A stretch of DNA of 64,000 nt, taken from NCBI RefSeq assembly GCF_009905375.1, contig NW_027417121.1:1-64000 (forward strand), in the 5' to 3' direction. How positions within the stretch are numbered: the first letter of the stretch is position 1; the number at the start of each line of letters is the position of its first letter. This DNA is from Apium graveolens. Lineage: Eukaryota; Streptophyta; Magnoliopsida; Apiales; Apiaceae. The position numbers were made by a program, and so were the translations under genes. Below are positions 47,903 through 62,300 of this stretch, piece by piece. The notes under the pieces are model-generated. The model saw nothing but the letters and a program-made list of their open reading frames with translations, had not been told where the DNA came from and did not search any database.

Positions 47903-49011
47903 CTAATCCGAATCAGGATCCTCACCCTCAACGGGTGGAGTGTCAAGCATCTCTGGAGGTGGATACATGGAGTCCTCACCAAATACTGGCCATTGGATGT
48001 CAACACATGTGGCTTTGAAAGAAATCCCTAATGCCTGGGTGAGATCACGTGCAAACTTGTTATGAATGTCATGCATATCATTCATCCTCCTCGCTAGACA
48101 CCTATACTGCATCGTGCTCAAACCTGATCCAACATCTACTCTTGCTTCCTCCTGCTCCTGTTGTGATGGACCAGCCTCTTCACCCAACTCAGCTGTCCAA
48201 GCTGCCTTGCTTGCCTGTGTCGTACCACTAGCATATGCCTGAGGAGCTGGCCGTCCACCTGGCAGATGGTCATAAGAATAACCATGCCCCTTTGGATCGG
48301 GCTTCCCACCATACCACTATGTCATGCTCAACAGTGTAGAACTATCGATAGGAGCACTAGGAAGCTGCAGCTGCTCATGTGTGGGCCAATCAACTTCAAC
48401 TGCCACGCACAGCTTCGTCACAATGGACACATAGGGTATAGAACCCGTAGTACCTCCTCGCAAGAACCTCAAAATACCTTGATGGATAACCATCCCCAAA
48501 TCCACATAGTCGCCTTGAAGAATACCCTACAACAGACGAGCACGCTCCACAGTAATCTCATGCACATGAGATGATGGCATGATGTTAGCACAGATAAATG
48601 AATTACAAGCACGTGCAAACCTGTTCATGCACGAAGCTGGAAATGTGGAATAATCAGTTGTGCCCCTCTTGAACTTCCACTGAGTCTCAGGCACACACAG
48701 AGTAGCTACTATCAAATCTAAATCAAACTCCTCCAGAGTCTTCTCGTTCCAAATATCCTGGTCGGGCTTCCTCGCGAGCTGATCAATCACCCTCCTTATC
48801 ACCTCATCACTGTACTCCACTGTCATCCCCCGAACCACAGTGAAACCATTCTTCTCCGCTTTCACATTAGCATAAAACTCATGAACCACACTCATGGGCA
48901 CAGCAGCAGGTGCCTCACAAAAGGCAACCCAGCCCAGCTCCAAGATCATCTCCAACAACTTACCATCTTTCCCTGATGGCATAAAACCATGCTCCTTGGC
49001 CCCACACCACC
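47903..49011 (-). pseudogene. Athila-like element E 3' ORF (putative plant transposon protein / env-like)
   Basis: On the minus strand, residues from the break at 49011 read YRWCGAKEHGFMPSG, then FYANVKAEKNGFTVVRGMTV, then RFARACNSFICANIMPSSHV. These fit the plant 'putative plant transposon protein' domain seen in ORFs of Athila-class gypsy elements. After a stop near 48527 the frame continues as DLGMVIHQGILRFLRGG and VEVDWPTHEQLQLP (48505-48317). After another stop it continues to RRMNDMHDIHNKFARDLTQA and PPPEMLDTPPVEGEDP (48187-47903). It sits ~1.2 kb from the 3' LTR, the position of the env-like ORF in Athila-type elements. Its N-terminal part is cut off by copia D. Confidence 0.65.
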
Positions 49012-49015
49012 TGTA

Positions 49016-50564
49016 TGAAGGGTTTCGAGCACATAAACGCAACGAAAATAGTAATTAAAAATGTAAAAAAATTAGAATTTTCGAAACCCACCGCAAAATC
49101 CATGCGAAAAACATATATTTAATTCATGGATCAGATTGTTTACCTTAAGAAGCTTTACCAATTGGTTAACTAATGGAGATCCAAAGCTTGTTCAATCACC
49201 ACACATCCCACTCTCGCGATCTACACTCTATCGGTATCCACACGAATGCTTGAACTCAAGGATTGAATGTGTACCAGCACAAACTCGTTTCTTCTTGCTC
49301 TCTCCATCTTCTCCCTTGGTGCCTTTCTTTTACACACAAAAATCAGCCACACAAGAGATATTATATAGAGAGTAGAAAAAGGAATTATAACTCTTAACTA
49401 ATTAGAAGTTATTATTAATTTGAAATTCCTATTTGTATTATAATTAAGTCTCACTTAATTATTTAACAAATAAATTTCATAATTAATATTAGTAAATTTG
49501 AATATCAATATTTATCTAATTAATAAAGTCATACTTCATTAATATTATAAATAATTCGAATTACTTTATAATTTAAATCCAATTTAAATTAAATAATCCT
49601 TCAAGCATTCTTAGTGTGTGACCCTATAGGTTATTATTACGTTGGCAACGAATTTTAAATCTAATTTAAAATCGTAAACATTGAGCGGCATCTAGTAATA
49701 CATCATTGTTACCCAAGTAATAATAATTGAATCAATGATCGATTAAACCTTTTGTGAATAATGAACAATGTAATATAATCCCTTTAACCAAATATTATAG
49801 ATCAAACTAAAGGCATGTAATGTGTCATCATCATCATAGTTTAATCCAAGTTTCCTTGATCAATGAGTAGACTATCATATCAAATCAACATTTGAGCGTG
49901 GCCAAGCATTTCATAGTCTAGCTCACACAAGAGGCCAATAATATCACTCTTAAAAAAGGAGGGTTAAATCCCATCCAGATCATTCATATTTCTCATATGA
50001 TTCATAATATACCCAATGTCCACTTTTATCATTACTCGATCAAGGATAACTTTTAATGGAATCAATGTATAGTAATTCTCGTATAGAAATATATTGACTT
50101 CATGTCTAAGGACCATTACATCATTATCACTGTGAGAATTACTTATGACACAACAGACATGTAGAATCCCATATTGGGTCTGTCTAGTACCATGTACATA
50201 TGCATATGCATCTGCCTGGGTTTTTGACTTTAGTATCATCAGACCTATGATCAATGAGATGTGATCATCAGTCAACAAACACACTAGTCTTAATGCATTA
50301 TTATTATCCCTTAATAATAATACTCGACTAGGGACCTTTACAAATATTGATACTATTCTCATAATCTCATTTCTAAGTCACGTACTTAGAGATATAGATA
50401 TTGCATATCATATTCCAAGGACATTTATTAACCTAACATTTATATCGCAGTATATTAAGAATTAATAAATTATAAAGGGAATAATTGATAGAACATAAAC
50501 ATTAATAATCCTAATGTCTTAAACTAAAACATCATAGTGTTGTCTTTAGGGCACAAACACTAAC
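49016..50564 (-). repeat. 3' LTR of copia element D (about 1.55 kb)
   Basis: On the plus strand it runs from tgaagggtttcgagcacata to ggcacaaacactaaca. The minus-strand reading starts TGTTAGTGTTTGTGCCC right after a polypurine-like GTGCAAGTGGGAGAT (50565-50579). It inserted into the E env-like ORF. The exact outer end (49012 or 49016) is uncertain because both give a TG start. Confidence 0.75.
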
Positions 50565-53400
50565 AATCTCCCACTTGCACTAGAGCCAATCACCCATGTA
50601 TCTAATACTCATGGAACTAGTATGACTATCGTGCTTCTGCTGCGACAGAGCCTTAGTCAGTGGGTCTGCAACACTATCATTACTATGCACTTTACATTTA
50701 TATCTCCTTGATCATTAATCTCATTAATAAAGTGATATCGCATAAGGACATGCCTAAACAGTCTCCTTGGTTGTTTCAAAAGTATTAATATATCCGGCTT
50801 CCATCATAGAATCATCAATGTTCTTGTTGTGAACTATTCCAGCTAACATCACTTATATTTAGACAAAACATAAAACAGACACAAATACATAATCATCCTT
50901 GTATGTCCAAAAAATTAGGTTCAGAAACTAACATCAGTGTAACCTTTTACAACCAGTTTCCTATCTTCTCCATACACTAAAAATAAATATTTAGTCCTCA
51001 TTAAGTACTTCAGAATATTCTTGAAAATATCCAGTGGCCCTCACGTGGATTAGACTAGTATCTGCTCGTCATGCTCAAAGCATACGAAACATCAGGATAA
51101 ATACATATCATTGTACATATTATAGATCCAATTGCTAAAGCACATGGAGCTTTCTCAAACAGCCCTTATCATCTAATGATTTAGGGGGTAATTCTCTTTT
51201 GAGATCACTATCCCATGAGACATCGAAACATATTCTTTCTTTATCTCTTGCATCCCAAAATGATGCAATATTTTATCAATGTATGTAGTCCGACTAGGTC
51301 GATTAATCTATTCAATCTATTTCTATAGATCTTGATCCCCAATATATAGGTAGCATCGCCTAAGTCTTTCACCGAGAACCTATTTCTAGACCAAGTCTTA
51401 ACAGCCTTTAGAGAAGGTATGTCATTCCATATCTGTTATATGTCATCTACATATAATACTAGGAATGTCACATGGCTCCCACTAACCTTCTTGTAAACAC
51501 ATGGCTCATCTTCATTTTGAATAAATCCAAACTCTTTGACCGTTTCATCAAAATGAATATCCATTCTCCTTGAGGCTTACTTCAATCTATAAATAGATAG
51601 AAGTAACTTACAAACTATCTTAGCAAACTTTGGATCGACAAAACCCTCAGGCTGTATCATATATACATCATGTTCAAGGCTCCCATATAAGAAAGCAGTT
51701 TTGACATCCATTTGCCAAATCTCATAGTCAAAGTAAGCAACTATTGCTAACAAAATCCTGATGGGCTTGACCATAGTAACTAGTGAAAAAGTCTCATCAT
51801 AGTCTATACCATGAATTTGTTTGAAACCTTTTGTCACTAGTCGCACCTTATAGGTCTGTACTTTACCATCCATGTCAGTTTTCTTCTTAAAAACCCACAT
51901 TCACCCTATAGGTTTTACCCCTTCGAGTGGATCAACTGAAGTCAATACTTTATTTTGATACATGGATTCCATCACGGATTTCTTGGCCTCCAGCCATCTC
52001 TAGGAGTCTGGACTGTTCATAGCATCTTGGTAGGTGTGAGGCTTATCCTTATCCGTAAACATTACATCACCATCTTGAGTCAAAAGAAACCCATAATTTC
52101 TCCCGGACTCATGGTGAATCCTACTAGATCTACGAATAACATGTGTTTCCTAAACATGATTACTTTCAATATTTTGATGTACATCCTGATCTTATTCCAA
52201 CTCTTGTTCAATGTTATCATGTGGTTCTCCATCTTCATCGAGATGTATTATCCTCCCATTAATTTTCTTAGATAGTAGTTCTCCCTCAAAAAATACAGCG
52301 GCCCGAGCAACAAGCACTTTGTTCTCGGAAAGATTATAAAAACTATACCCTAGTCTTACTTGGGTATCCCACAAAATAGCATCTATCTAATTTTTGTCCA
52401 AGATTGTCAGAGGCTAAACGTTTTACAAACGCTTCACGTCCCCAAATTCTCATAAATGACATGCTTTGACATTTATCACTCTATATCTCATACGGAGTAT
52501 TTTGAACCGCTTTAGTCGGAACTTGGTTAAGTGTATATGCAGTTGTTTCTATAGCATAACCCTAGAAACTGAATGGAAGATCCGCGTGACTCATCATCGA
52601 TCGCACTATGTCCAACAAGGTAAGATTTCTCCTCTCAGAATCTCTATTCCATTGAGGTGCTCAAGAAGGAGTAAGTTATGATACAATATCACACTCCTTC
52701 AAGAAACTCTTGAAATTGAGGTTTAAGTATACTCCTCCACGATCTGATCATAAAACTTTTATACTTTTCTATTGTTTGTTTTTCTACTTCGTCCTTATAT
52801 TCTTTGAACATTTAAAAAGAATCAGATTTATTCTTCATAAGAACCACATATTCATATCTACTGAAACTATCAGTAAATGTTATAAAGTAGTATAAGCTAC
52901 CCCTTGCCATCATACACATTCGACCACATACATCATTATGTATAAGTCATAATCGTTCGGTGGCCCTTACACCTGATCAAGTAAAAGAAGCTTTAGTCAT
53001 TTTTCCAATAAGACAAAGTTTGCATCTTCCGTATGATTCAAAATCAAACTTATCCAAGTATCCATCTATATGTAACTCAGAAATGCGTTTTTCATTAATA
53101 TGGCTTAACGACAATGGTAGAGGTAATGTTTGATTTGAGTCATTTTTAGAACATATAAATTGTTAACTAATTATGCAACATTATAGGCCTTATCATTAAA
53201 ATAGAATAAACAACTATTGTTTATTTAATTAAATTGAAAACCTTTCTTGTCCTGACAAGAGATTGACTTAATATATCCGCTAAAGGCAGGCACGTAATAA
53301 CAATTTATCAAGTTCTCAATCTCGCCTTATGGGCAAAATTAGGTATCGAGTTCCTTCAACTAGAGCAAAAACTTTTGCTCTAATTCTAACCCTATACCTG
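50565..53400 (-). pseudogene. Copia element D pol (degenerate)
   Basis: From right to left on the minus strand: integrase zinc-region remnant CQTLSYWKND near 53030-52980; the integrase-to-RT region GYSFYNLSENKVLVARAAVF at 52374-52192; RT at 51900-51577 with WVFKKKTDMDGKVQTYKVRL, FKQIHGIDYDETFS and QMDVKTAFLYGSLEHDVYM; a YVDD remnant near 51450; and the C-terminal tail DPLTKALSQQKHDS...YMGDWL ending near 50578. Frames change repeatedly and stops are common. The integrase core and RNase H core are hard to follow. A typical plant copia of a different family from B. Confidence 0.8.
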
Positions 53401-55306
53401 AAGTTTGACCATTGCTAGTCTTCTTCTTTAGATCTTCCAAATAAGCTCGACAATTTAACTTGCATTCATCCAGTTATTTCCACAGAAATGACAATCATCT
53501 CCTTTAGCAACACAACTATTAGGCTTCAAAAGCCCTTTAAGATTGGACTTTGGTTTGGCACCGAATAAGATCAAATCTTCACCTTGCCTGTCCACTTTCC
53601 TTTCCCATTTGCATTCCACGTGTACATCATCAATATGGACCTAGTTCATGCCTTTACCGTGTTATTTTCAGCAGTTCTAAACATGCTTAACAACTCAATG
53701 AATGTTCAGTTTATCTCATTCCTTTTGTTCTTAACAAAATAAGAATAGAAGTTGTTCAAAGATTGTTTGATCAAATCAAGCTGAGTCTCTAGACTATTCT
53801 TGAAACCCAAAATATCAAGGTACATATACCTATCATCTTTAGAACATGTGGTCCAACCGGATATCATTCTCCCATTAATACAAAAATATGGTGCCTTATT
53901 ATTGTCAAATCTTTCTGACGAGCCTATCCTTCAAACATCCTTTGAAGGTGCTCAATCATATCATAAGCATCATTATGCTCTTGTTGCTTCTAAAGCCCAG
54001 CACTCATAATTACAAGCATGAGACATGAAACATCAGTTGCATAATCAATTTGCTTCTGGTAAACATTTTATTCAGCACATGTTTCATTCTCAACTAGAAG
54101 AAATAAGGGAGGGGTTTGAGTGACATCCTTGAACCTAAGAACAATCCTCAAGTTCCCATGTCAATTGAGGAAATTATTTCATGACAGCTTGTCCTTCTCA
54201 AGGACTATTACATAGAGAAATTATTTGTGTTATTTATCATTTGATATCTATAATATTAAAGTGCATACAATGACTTAGTCTACAGATAATCATTAAATTA
54301 TGTTTAAGTGATTATTCATAAATATATGTCACAATATATATCTCCCACTATTTTTATCAAATCAATAGCCCTAACAATTAATTCGGAAAAAATATCTTCT
54401 ATATCCTTTCTAGTGAGCCAAGATCCATATGTCACCTGCGTTAGGTCAGCTTTGGCTTTTCTTCTAAAATATGATTATTTAGGTAGACAACATTTGTCAA
54501 TTATATCAACTATATAACTCTTGGATAGCTTGGTGGAACAATATTTGTTCATATTTATCTAATAAATCTCTCCAAACTCTATGCCTCTAAGTTCACAATC
54601 CTATTGTGATAACTTAGTTAAGTCAAACCCAATAGTCAAAAGTATCAATATACTTCAACACATCTCCCATGATAGATGGGAGTACTTCACTTTGGTGAAT
54701 CCACTCCTTATCGATCTAGGGTTAACGCATTAGACTTATTGGAAGGCATCCGATCAACTTAATATTAACTTTAGGGTTTTGTTAATTTTAAAACGATCAT
54801 GATCCCATCATAAAGAGATTCCCAATTTTTCCTTCAATAAAATACTTCAAATCAATATTGGTCAATGGTTTGATTTCCAGGTAGTGCGGGAGTCACAACA
54901 GTCTCGCTTAAAACCCATAACCTTACAAGTTCAATGAACTCGCTTTTGACAAAATTGCCTCATGTCAGAAATAAAGAAAATTTGTATTTTATTTCGTGTT
55001 TCATAAACACGAGAATCTCATAATCATTTGTTCATTTTAAATTCTTGAATCGTTACAGATTTTATCTTATTTAGCAAGCATGGCATGGGTGTCGTAGTAT
55101 ATATATACATCCTTAATCTAATTAAGCATGCATCTTTATAAACTACTCTACACATACATTCATCATATGCGCATATATATGTAAAGTGCAATAAATAAAC
55201 GTGGTTGGTTATGGCTTCATCCTATGTGATCTTTATCAAGCTAATGACAAAGATCTAGGTCAATCTAAGGTGGAAAATAAATATAGACAAACTATTACAT
55301 GTCTTC
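53401..55306 (-). pseudogene. Copia element D gag and 5' internal region (degenerate)
   Basis: Minus-strand reading shows LETQLDLIKQSLNNFYSYFV, ELLSMFRTAENNTVKA and a zinc-knuckle remnant CHFCGNN (about 53500-53480) followed by LIWKI/YLEDLKKK-type residues. This order is standard for copia gag. Upstream to 55306 only broken frames remain. The region is cut by gypsy C's LTR at 55307, so D's PBS and 5' LTR lie beyond the window. Confidence 0.7.
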
Positions 55307-58300
55307 TGTAACACCCCCAAATCCGGGGTCGGGGATCCGGGTTGTCACGAGTTCCAATTCCCTTAACAACTCTTAATCTTAATAAACAACCAACCACTGT
55401 GTACTGTGACCCCACAATACACACACACACCACAAGTTATAGTCTCAGAGATGAATACCAAAAATAACACAAGTCATTTTATTCCACAATTATAAGTCAT
55501 TATACCACAAAAGGGTTTCTAAATAAATTTACATTTCCTTGCCATTATTACAATTTATATAGATACATAAGTCTGGTGCATCAAAAGTTGAAATCCTAGC
55601 CTATTGGTAATTCCTACCTCAGCTACTGCGGCATCAACGCCTCCAGAAAACTGCGGAATGTTTCCTAACCGCTTACGAATTGGGAGTTTGATCTTGTTCA
55701 TCTTTTCTATCTGTTGTTGTGTGATGAAAGAAGAAATCAAGGGTGAGCAACAAGCCCACCGAAATAATATGTATAATAATTAACAATATATGAGCATTCT
55801 CATAGTACTCATGGAAGTCTTGGTCAAGAAGAAATGAACCAAGTTTGTTATCTTAACGCGACCAAGTCGCAAAATATTCAGTATATATATACATATATAC
55901 TTTTCACAATCTTTGAAATCCTCTGACATGTATAATATACACAGAGTTCCAGTTTATAACTGTATAAAAATATCGTTGCAAGGTGATCTCATATATCTAA
56001 CCTTGTCTCAACGTTTTTCTGAAAATCTTTGACATGCATAAGATAATCATTTACTAGATATGCGTTTAAAAGATGAAGTTACAAGATACTCCAATATACT
56101 TATATATTTTCCGAATACTACTTGAACTACCACCGTTCAAGTTATAATTAGTTTCAAAAGTTCATCACACTGATGAGACTACAAGATAAGACTTGAATAG
56201 ATTCAATCTTTGAATTATCATTTGAAAGAAATGAAGTTACGAGATATTTCATTAAGTCCCGATATTTATATACACCTATATATATATACATTTCATACAC
56301 TCCTTGAAAACCTCTGTTATGAAAATTATAAACAGAGTTGCAATATCCAATGAATTTGGAAAGGAGAAAACCTTGGCATAAACCTGATATCTTGCTGATC
56401 AGGCAAAGATACCAATAAGTAACCTTTTCTACTAGTAGATGGATGAATCCCCCACCGTTCATCACCCTGGCCTCATTAGGACCTTGTGCTGGACCGACCG
56501 CCACCCGGCCTCTTACGCGTTGATAGGCTGCCACCCAGCCACTTACACTTTGATAGACCGTACCCCGGCCTGTCGCTTATGCCGACTCAATTAGATGGAC
56601 TTACTTCCCGAACGTTGGGTAAGTAATCAATTCATTTATCAAAATAGCAACCTTGTTGCAAATATAAAATACACCACAGAATCAGATGCCTCAGGTTTTG
56701 AGCGAGTATTTAAATCCTCTTCGAAAGGAGGATCTTAAATATAAAAATGAGTTTTAGGATCCGCCCTAACTTTTAAAAATCATTTTGAAGACTCGAAAAC
56801 ATTTTTAAGAATGTTTGGAGTAATGCTGATTTAATAAAATAAATCAGTCCCAATATATTAGAAAATATCCGAATAATATTATTTAAATAATATTCCCATA
56901 AAGAATAATCTTTATAAAAATAATTGAAGTAGAAGTTTTAAAACTCATACTTGAAATGAATATTAAATAACCAAAGATATACTTATACGAAAGTACGATC
57001 TTTATTTAAATAATTGAAAATAAGTTTGATTATCGAAACATTATTCTTTAATAAAATAAAGAATATTATTTAATAAAAGAAGCGGAGTCATAAGTCCTCG
57101 ACTGAATATTCAAAATAATATTCATTTAATACAATAAGCGGAGTCATAAGTCCTCGAATGAATATTCAAAATAATATTCATTTAATAAAATAAAGTTATC
57201 GAATAAACCTTATTCGATTAATAGTTTTGAAAACTATATATATATAATATACTCGGGAACATCGCCTCCCGATTTAGAAAATTTTCACCTTTGGCTCCCC
57301 TATACTAAGGGTATACGCAACTACTGCTTATCTCTAGCATAGGTATTATGCAACTTATAAGCATGAATCAACAATTAGATATCAATATTATTAAACAGGC
57401 ATGCATATAAACCATATCAGCATGCTCCAATATATCGCAAGATTTTGCTAATAACAATCATGCATCTATCACAAGATAATGCATATACATATATACATCA
57501 CAACAACAGTATAACGGGTAGAAAACTTGCCTGAGCGTCTGGGGGTGATAAAAGGCTTGGGACGAGTCTGGTAACCTATAAACAACATATAAGTTAGAAT
57601 TAACCAAAAGTCGCTTAAGAATCTATACTTTAACCAATTAGACCCTAACGTTCGCTTTTGCGCTTAACGATTCACTTAGGTCGCTCGAGTACCCTCGGCT
57701 CCACCATTTTTAATAATTTAACCATTAAGAGTTTTAAGGAGATTCTTTCGCGAGTACCCTACCAACTGCCTAATCCACTTTACATATTTGTTTCATAATC
57801 CAATTAGTCATTTAAGAGCCTTAACCAAGGGTTCAAAGTAAGGCGAGGGGTAATGGTTCGGTTGCGAAACGCTGTTACTTAAAATGGTCGTTTCTCCTAA
57901 ACCGTATATCGGATTCAAGCGAACCACATATCAAAACGAAGCTCGTAACATGAACTATCTAATCATGGCAATGGTCAAAACCTAACAGTGAGTTAACGGG
58001 TCCTCATGTTAATAACAAAAGCAGTCTAAAGTAAATCGGGCATTACGACGGCTATGTTTACACGATTACCAAATTTAAACCATTCCAATCAATTCACAAT
58101 TCAACCCACAATCACCACTACAACCAAACTTCATCCATTCTTTATTACAACAGCCCCAACAACTCAATATTTACAATTTATACTACTTCTCAATCATGAA
58201 CTAAGAGCTTACTTAAGTTTATTAACTAATAATCAAGATTTACTACTCCAAAAACATTACAAAACCAACCAATCTCTAAATATTAAATAACCATGCTTCT

Positions 58301-59316
58301 CATGAACTATTCTACTCATAAGAAGCTTTTTAACATTCAGTAAGTATGCTAGGTTAAGAGATTATACCTTCCTTGTGAGTAGGAGTAACTAATGAGCTTG
58401 AAACAACCTTGGAAAATCCTTACTAAATCTTTATCTAAACAAAAATACAAGATCAAAATTTCAAGTTCTTGAAAAACACTTTTCACTCTCTTCTTCCATG
58501 AATTATAGGAAGAGATTGTGAAGGAATTTGAAGCTTAGATTCATAGGATGTCTATATCTATGTACAAGGAACCTTAGATAATTACCTCACTAATTAACAA
58601 GGCTTGGAACTTGAATTTGAGTTTTTCTTTCTTTGAAATGGAAAAGAGGCCGAGAGCTTCTTCTTGAAAAGGTGAAGTCAAAATGTGTTTTTGTGATTTG
58701 TTTTGTTGGTTGTTTTGTTTTTGTTTTGCTTAATTACCTTTTAACCATGGTAAAATTTGTGTGGCTTGAAATCAACCAACAATACCTTCTCCTTTTTGTC
58801 ATGCTTATGTCATTCTCCTATGTCATCTTCCCACACTTGTCTTCTTCTTGTTGGTGTGATGACATCATCATCACTAACCTCTTTGATTAACTCCTAATTA
58901 CTTGGCTAATGATCACTGATCTGTTATACAGTTTGCTTAACTTTCGTTTTCCTTTATCATTTGAGGGATCATACCCGGGATCTTATTACTTGGGTTCCCT
59001 TAACCTTTCTCAATACATTATATTCCTTTTATGATCCTCTCTTATAATCCTTGAATTTAAATCCTTTTTATCCTGTTACCTTATACTCAATTCTTTCGGT
59101 ATATGGTAGATTTTCGGGAAAAATCAAAGTGTTCGAATTTGGATTCTGACGATCTTTACATACACTTATATACCATATAGAGTACTAATAAGATCTCAGA
59201 ATAACAATAAAAGAACCTCTACAAAGTGAGGCATGAAAAGTTTTCTTATTCAGCATAATCAGCAAAATCACTATTCATAAGGGTTACAAAAAGTTCAAAA
59301 TTTTTGGGGTATTACA
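55307..59316 (-). repeat. 3' LTR of gypsy element C (4010 bp)
   Basis: It starts TGTAACACCCCCAAATCCGG and ends TTTGGGGTATTACA, inverted relative to LTR A. The polypurine tract and the pol end lie to its right, so it is the 3' LTR of a minus-strand element. It inserted into copia D. It shares the ~200-bp block (56440-56600) with LTR A, but its block at 58370-58670 matches the 38488-44376 LTR, not A. Confidence 0.9.
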
Positions 59317-59329
59317 GTCTCCCCTCCTT
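59317..59329 (-). other. Polypurine tract of gypsy C
   Basis: The minus strand reads AAGGAGGGGAGAC directly before the LTR, matching element A's tract at 242-254. Confidence 0.75.
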
Positions 59330-62300
59330 AAAAGGATTCCGTCCCGGAATCAGATAGAAAATGAATAGGGATACTCTCTTAGCATTGCACTTTCTAACTC
59401 TCAAGTAAATTTTCCCACATTGTGGTTCTACCATCAAACTCTGACTAGTTTGATAACCCTTTTCCTAAGCACTTGTTCCTTTTCAATCTATAATCCTTCC
59501 TGGTTGCTCCATACAGGTTACATCGGGTTGCATGTCTATGCGCTCATATGCCCCTATTTGTCTGGCATCCGAATTACACTTCCTTAACATTGATATGTGG
59601 AACACGTTATGAACTTGCTACATGTTCGGGGGTAGGGCTAGCTCATATGCTAACTTTCCAATACGTCTTAATATACCCAAGGGTCCAACAATTCGTGGGC
59701 TTAGCTTTCCTTTCTCTCCGAACCTCATTCATCCTTTCCAAGGGAATACCTATAACAGCACTAGGTCCCCTACTTCCTATTCTTTGTCCTTTCGTTTCAA
59801 ATCAACATACTTCTTATGTCCATCTTGGGCTACTACCATCCGTCCTCTGATTAGATCTATTATATCCTTGGTCCTTTGGACCACTGCTGGTCCGAGCATC
59901 TTGCGCTCTGCAACATCATCCTACCATAAGGGAGATCGACATTGTCTTCCCTCAAGGATCTCATAAGGCGATATCTCAATATTGACATATGATCTATTAT
60001 CGTAAGAAAGCTCAATCCGCGTTAAGTGATCATTCCAAATTCTTTCAAGTCTATTGCACAGACTCTCATCATAGCTTCTAGCATTATAGCTTTTGCTTCT
60101 CAATACCCATTCTTTTCCATTTCGTAGTCATTACTATCTTCCGTACATAATACTATACTGGTTACACTTTTGCTCGTTAGCATTCTATAACCTTTTAATA
60201 ATTGCGTCAACCTTAGTATCACGAACGCGTTAGATTCGAAATACCACCACACTGATACTACTCCTTTCTAGCTGGTTTTATCTTCGAAAGCTTGGTCCTT
60301 CATATAGAAGTAAAAAGAATTTATTGAGAGATCACTATGATCATGAACACTTGTTACATCGCATAGTTAGTACAGAAGGTGGCCAGCCTTTAGTACTTGA
60401 CAAGAAATTAAACAACATGTGGTATCCTACTGGGCTTCTATCACACAGATAGATAGTCATTCGGCAATACCTCCCCTTCTGGAAGGGTTGTTCTTCTCAG
60501 CTTACATGAAATGAAAAGGAGAGAAAAGAACGAATTGAAGAGAATTGTATATATATATAAAAAAAAATATACTGCCACAAAATATCTGGCTCGGAATCTA
60601 CCTCTGAACTATAGAGGTTTATCATAAGAGAACAAAACATATATGTATATAAATCAACATCAAGTATAATAGCATCGCATTTCACATGCCTAAATATTTT
60701 TGCTATTCTATCCATCATTCTATGGACCCATGCTCTTGCTCGAGCTTATACACAATCACCTTTGAAACTCCCTCGACATCGAAAATCGAATCTGGGATTT
60801 CATTCTAGACATCATCGTTATTAGAATTCTATGCTTGCATCGCAACCTTCCTCGTATAGTAATATGACTCTCTATTCATAAGAAGGAATAAGTATTCAAT
60901 AGGTAGATAATCTACTTAATTAGTCTATTCAATGATAACTTATACACTACCACGACCCGATTAGTGGTATTTAATCTCAACATCCATTCCAATACAACTC
61001 TCACGGTTGTAAGTAATCGGCTCATTACTCGCAGAATCATTCCTGCATTACTATGGTCCACCGTTGACCTACTGTAGTCATTCGTTTTCCATGAAGTCTT
61101 AATAGCTAACCAAACGGAGTCCATACATATCGTATCGAAACCTTCTAAGTAGGTAACATATCACCGTTTGTGATCCATGAAGGACATCTCCTGAACTTGA
61201 TGTATATATGACATGAAGTAGATAAAATTGCAGAAGAATATCAATCAAAGCAATAATAGCAGGTTATTACCATTAGTAATCATATGTCCTCAATAAGAGA
61301 CTGGAAACTCAAGGGTTTATTTAGTCCTTTCATAACATGGACCTGGCTTATATCAAGATATGACCTTCTAAGATAGATAGCCCGCTTACGACGATTACAT
61401 AAATTAAATCTTTACCAAACTACTATTACGGTTCAGTATCGCACAATCATGAGAAGGAATGTCAATCCTTCATACCATAATACAACCTTCACGGCTTTAA
61501 CCATCATCACTGTATTCCTCTGGCACGAGCGTTTATAATTATCCTCTTACATTTAAAGTGTCAGCCACCTCTTTGGCCATTCCTGATAGTAAAATTTCCT
61601 TACAATCAATGTCTTTTAAATGATCTTCAACTAAATTTTCTACCTCATTTCCAATCACTGCTTGTGTGAAAATGCTCTTCCTTACGCTTAGGTAAAAAAA
61701 AATATATCACCATTTTTCCATAAGTTATTGCCTCGGTCTTTTAGAGGTTAACATTGTCACGACTGACTCTCGATCATACTTCGGACGTCTCTTATCTTGG
61801 GTCCTACTTGTTTTCACCAATCTCGACCTTCATTGGGCCGATCTATACTTTCTTATGGTTCAACACGTGCCCACCTGGCATTATTATAATTATGTCATAT
61901 TTTCTTTATCAATATTTTTATTCTTGAGAACTTTGAATATTACCTTTCTCCTTGTAAGACCTCGAAGGTTATCCTTGAATCGTTCCTCCTGTATTCCCTA
62001 GATACAGGGCATATCAAAATACCATTTACTAATACTAGAACCATTATCTATATACTTCTGAAAAATTTCTCCACTGATCCTTAAAGGTTGTTGTTACCTT
62101 AATCCTTTCCAATTCATACTGTCAAAACTCATGTTGTCCCTATTAAGGGTGAAATGCCAACCTTTATGCATTCCCCTAGGATTCATCTCAAGTTATTGAG
62201 GTTCTATCCTTAATTCCACCTTTAAAAAGGTACTTGCATCCTTCCATGGATAAATCAAGTCATAGATCCTTGATAGATTATCTTATTCAATCATTCCCAC

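Noticed and set aside
48049..48574. Plus-strand ORFs of 60 and 102 residues
   Set aside because: Antisense to the E env-like ORF.
59548..59966. Overlapping plus-strand ORFs of 100 and 114 residues
   Set aside because: Antisense shadows of the minus-strand integrase region of gypsy C.
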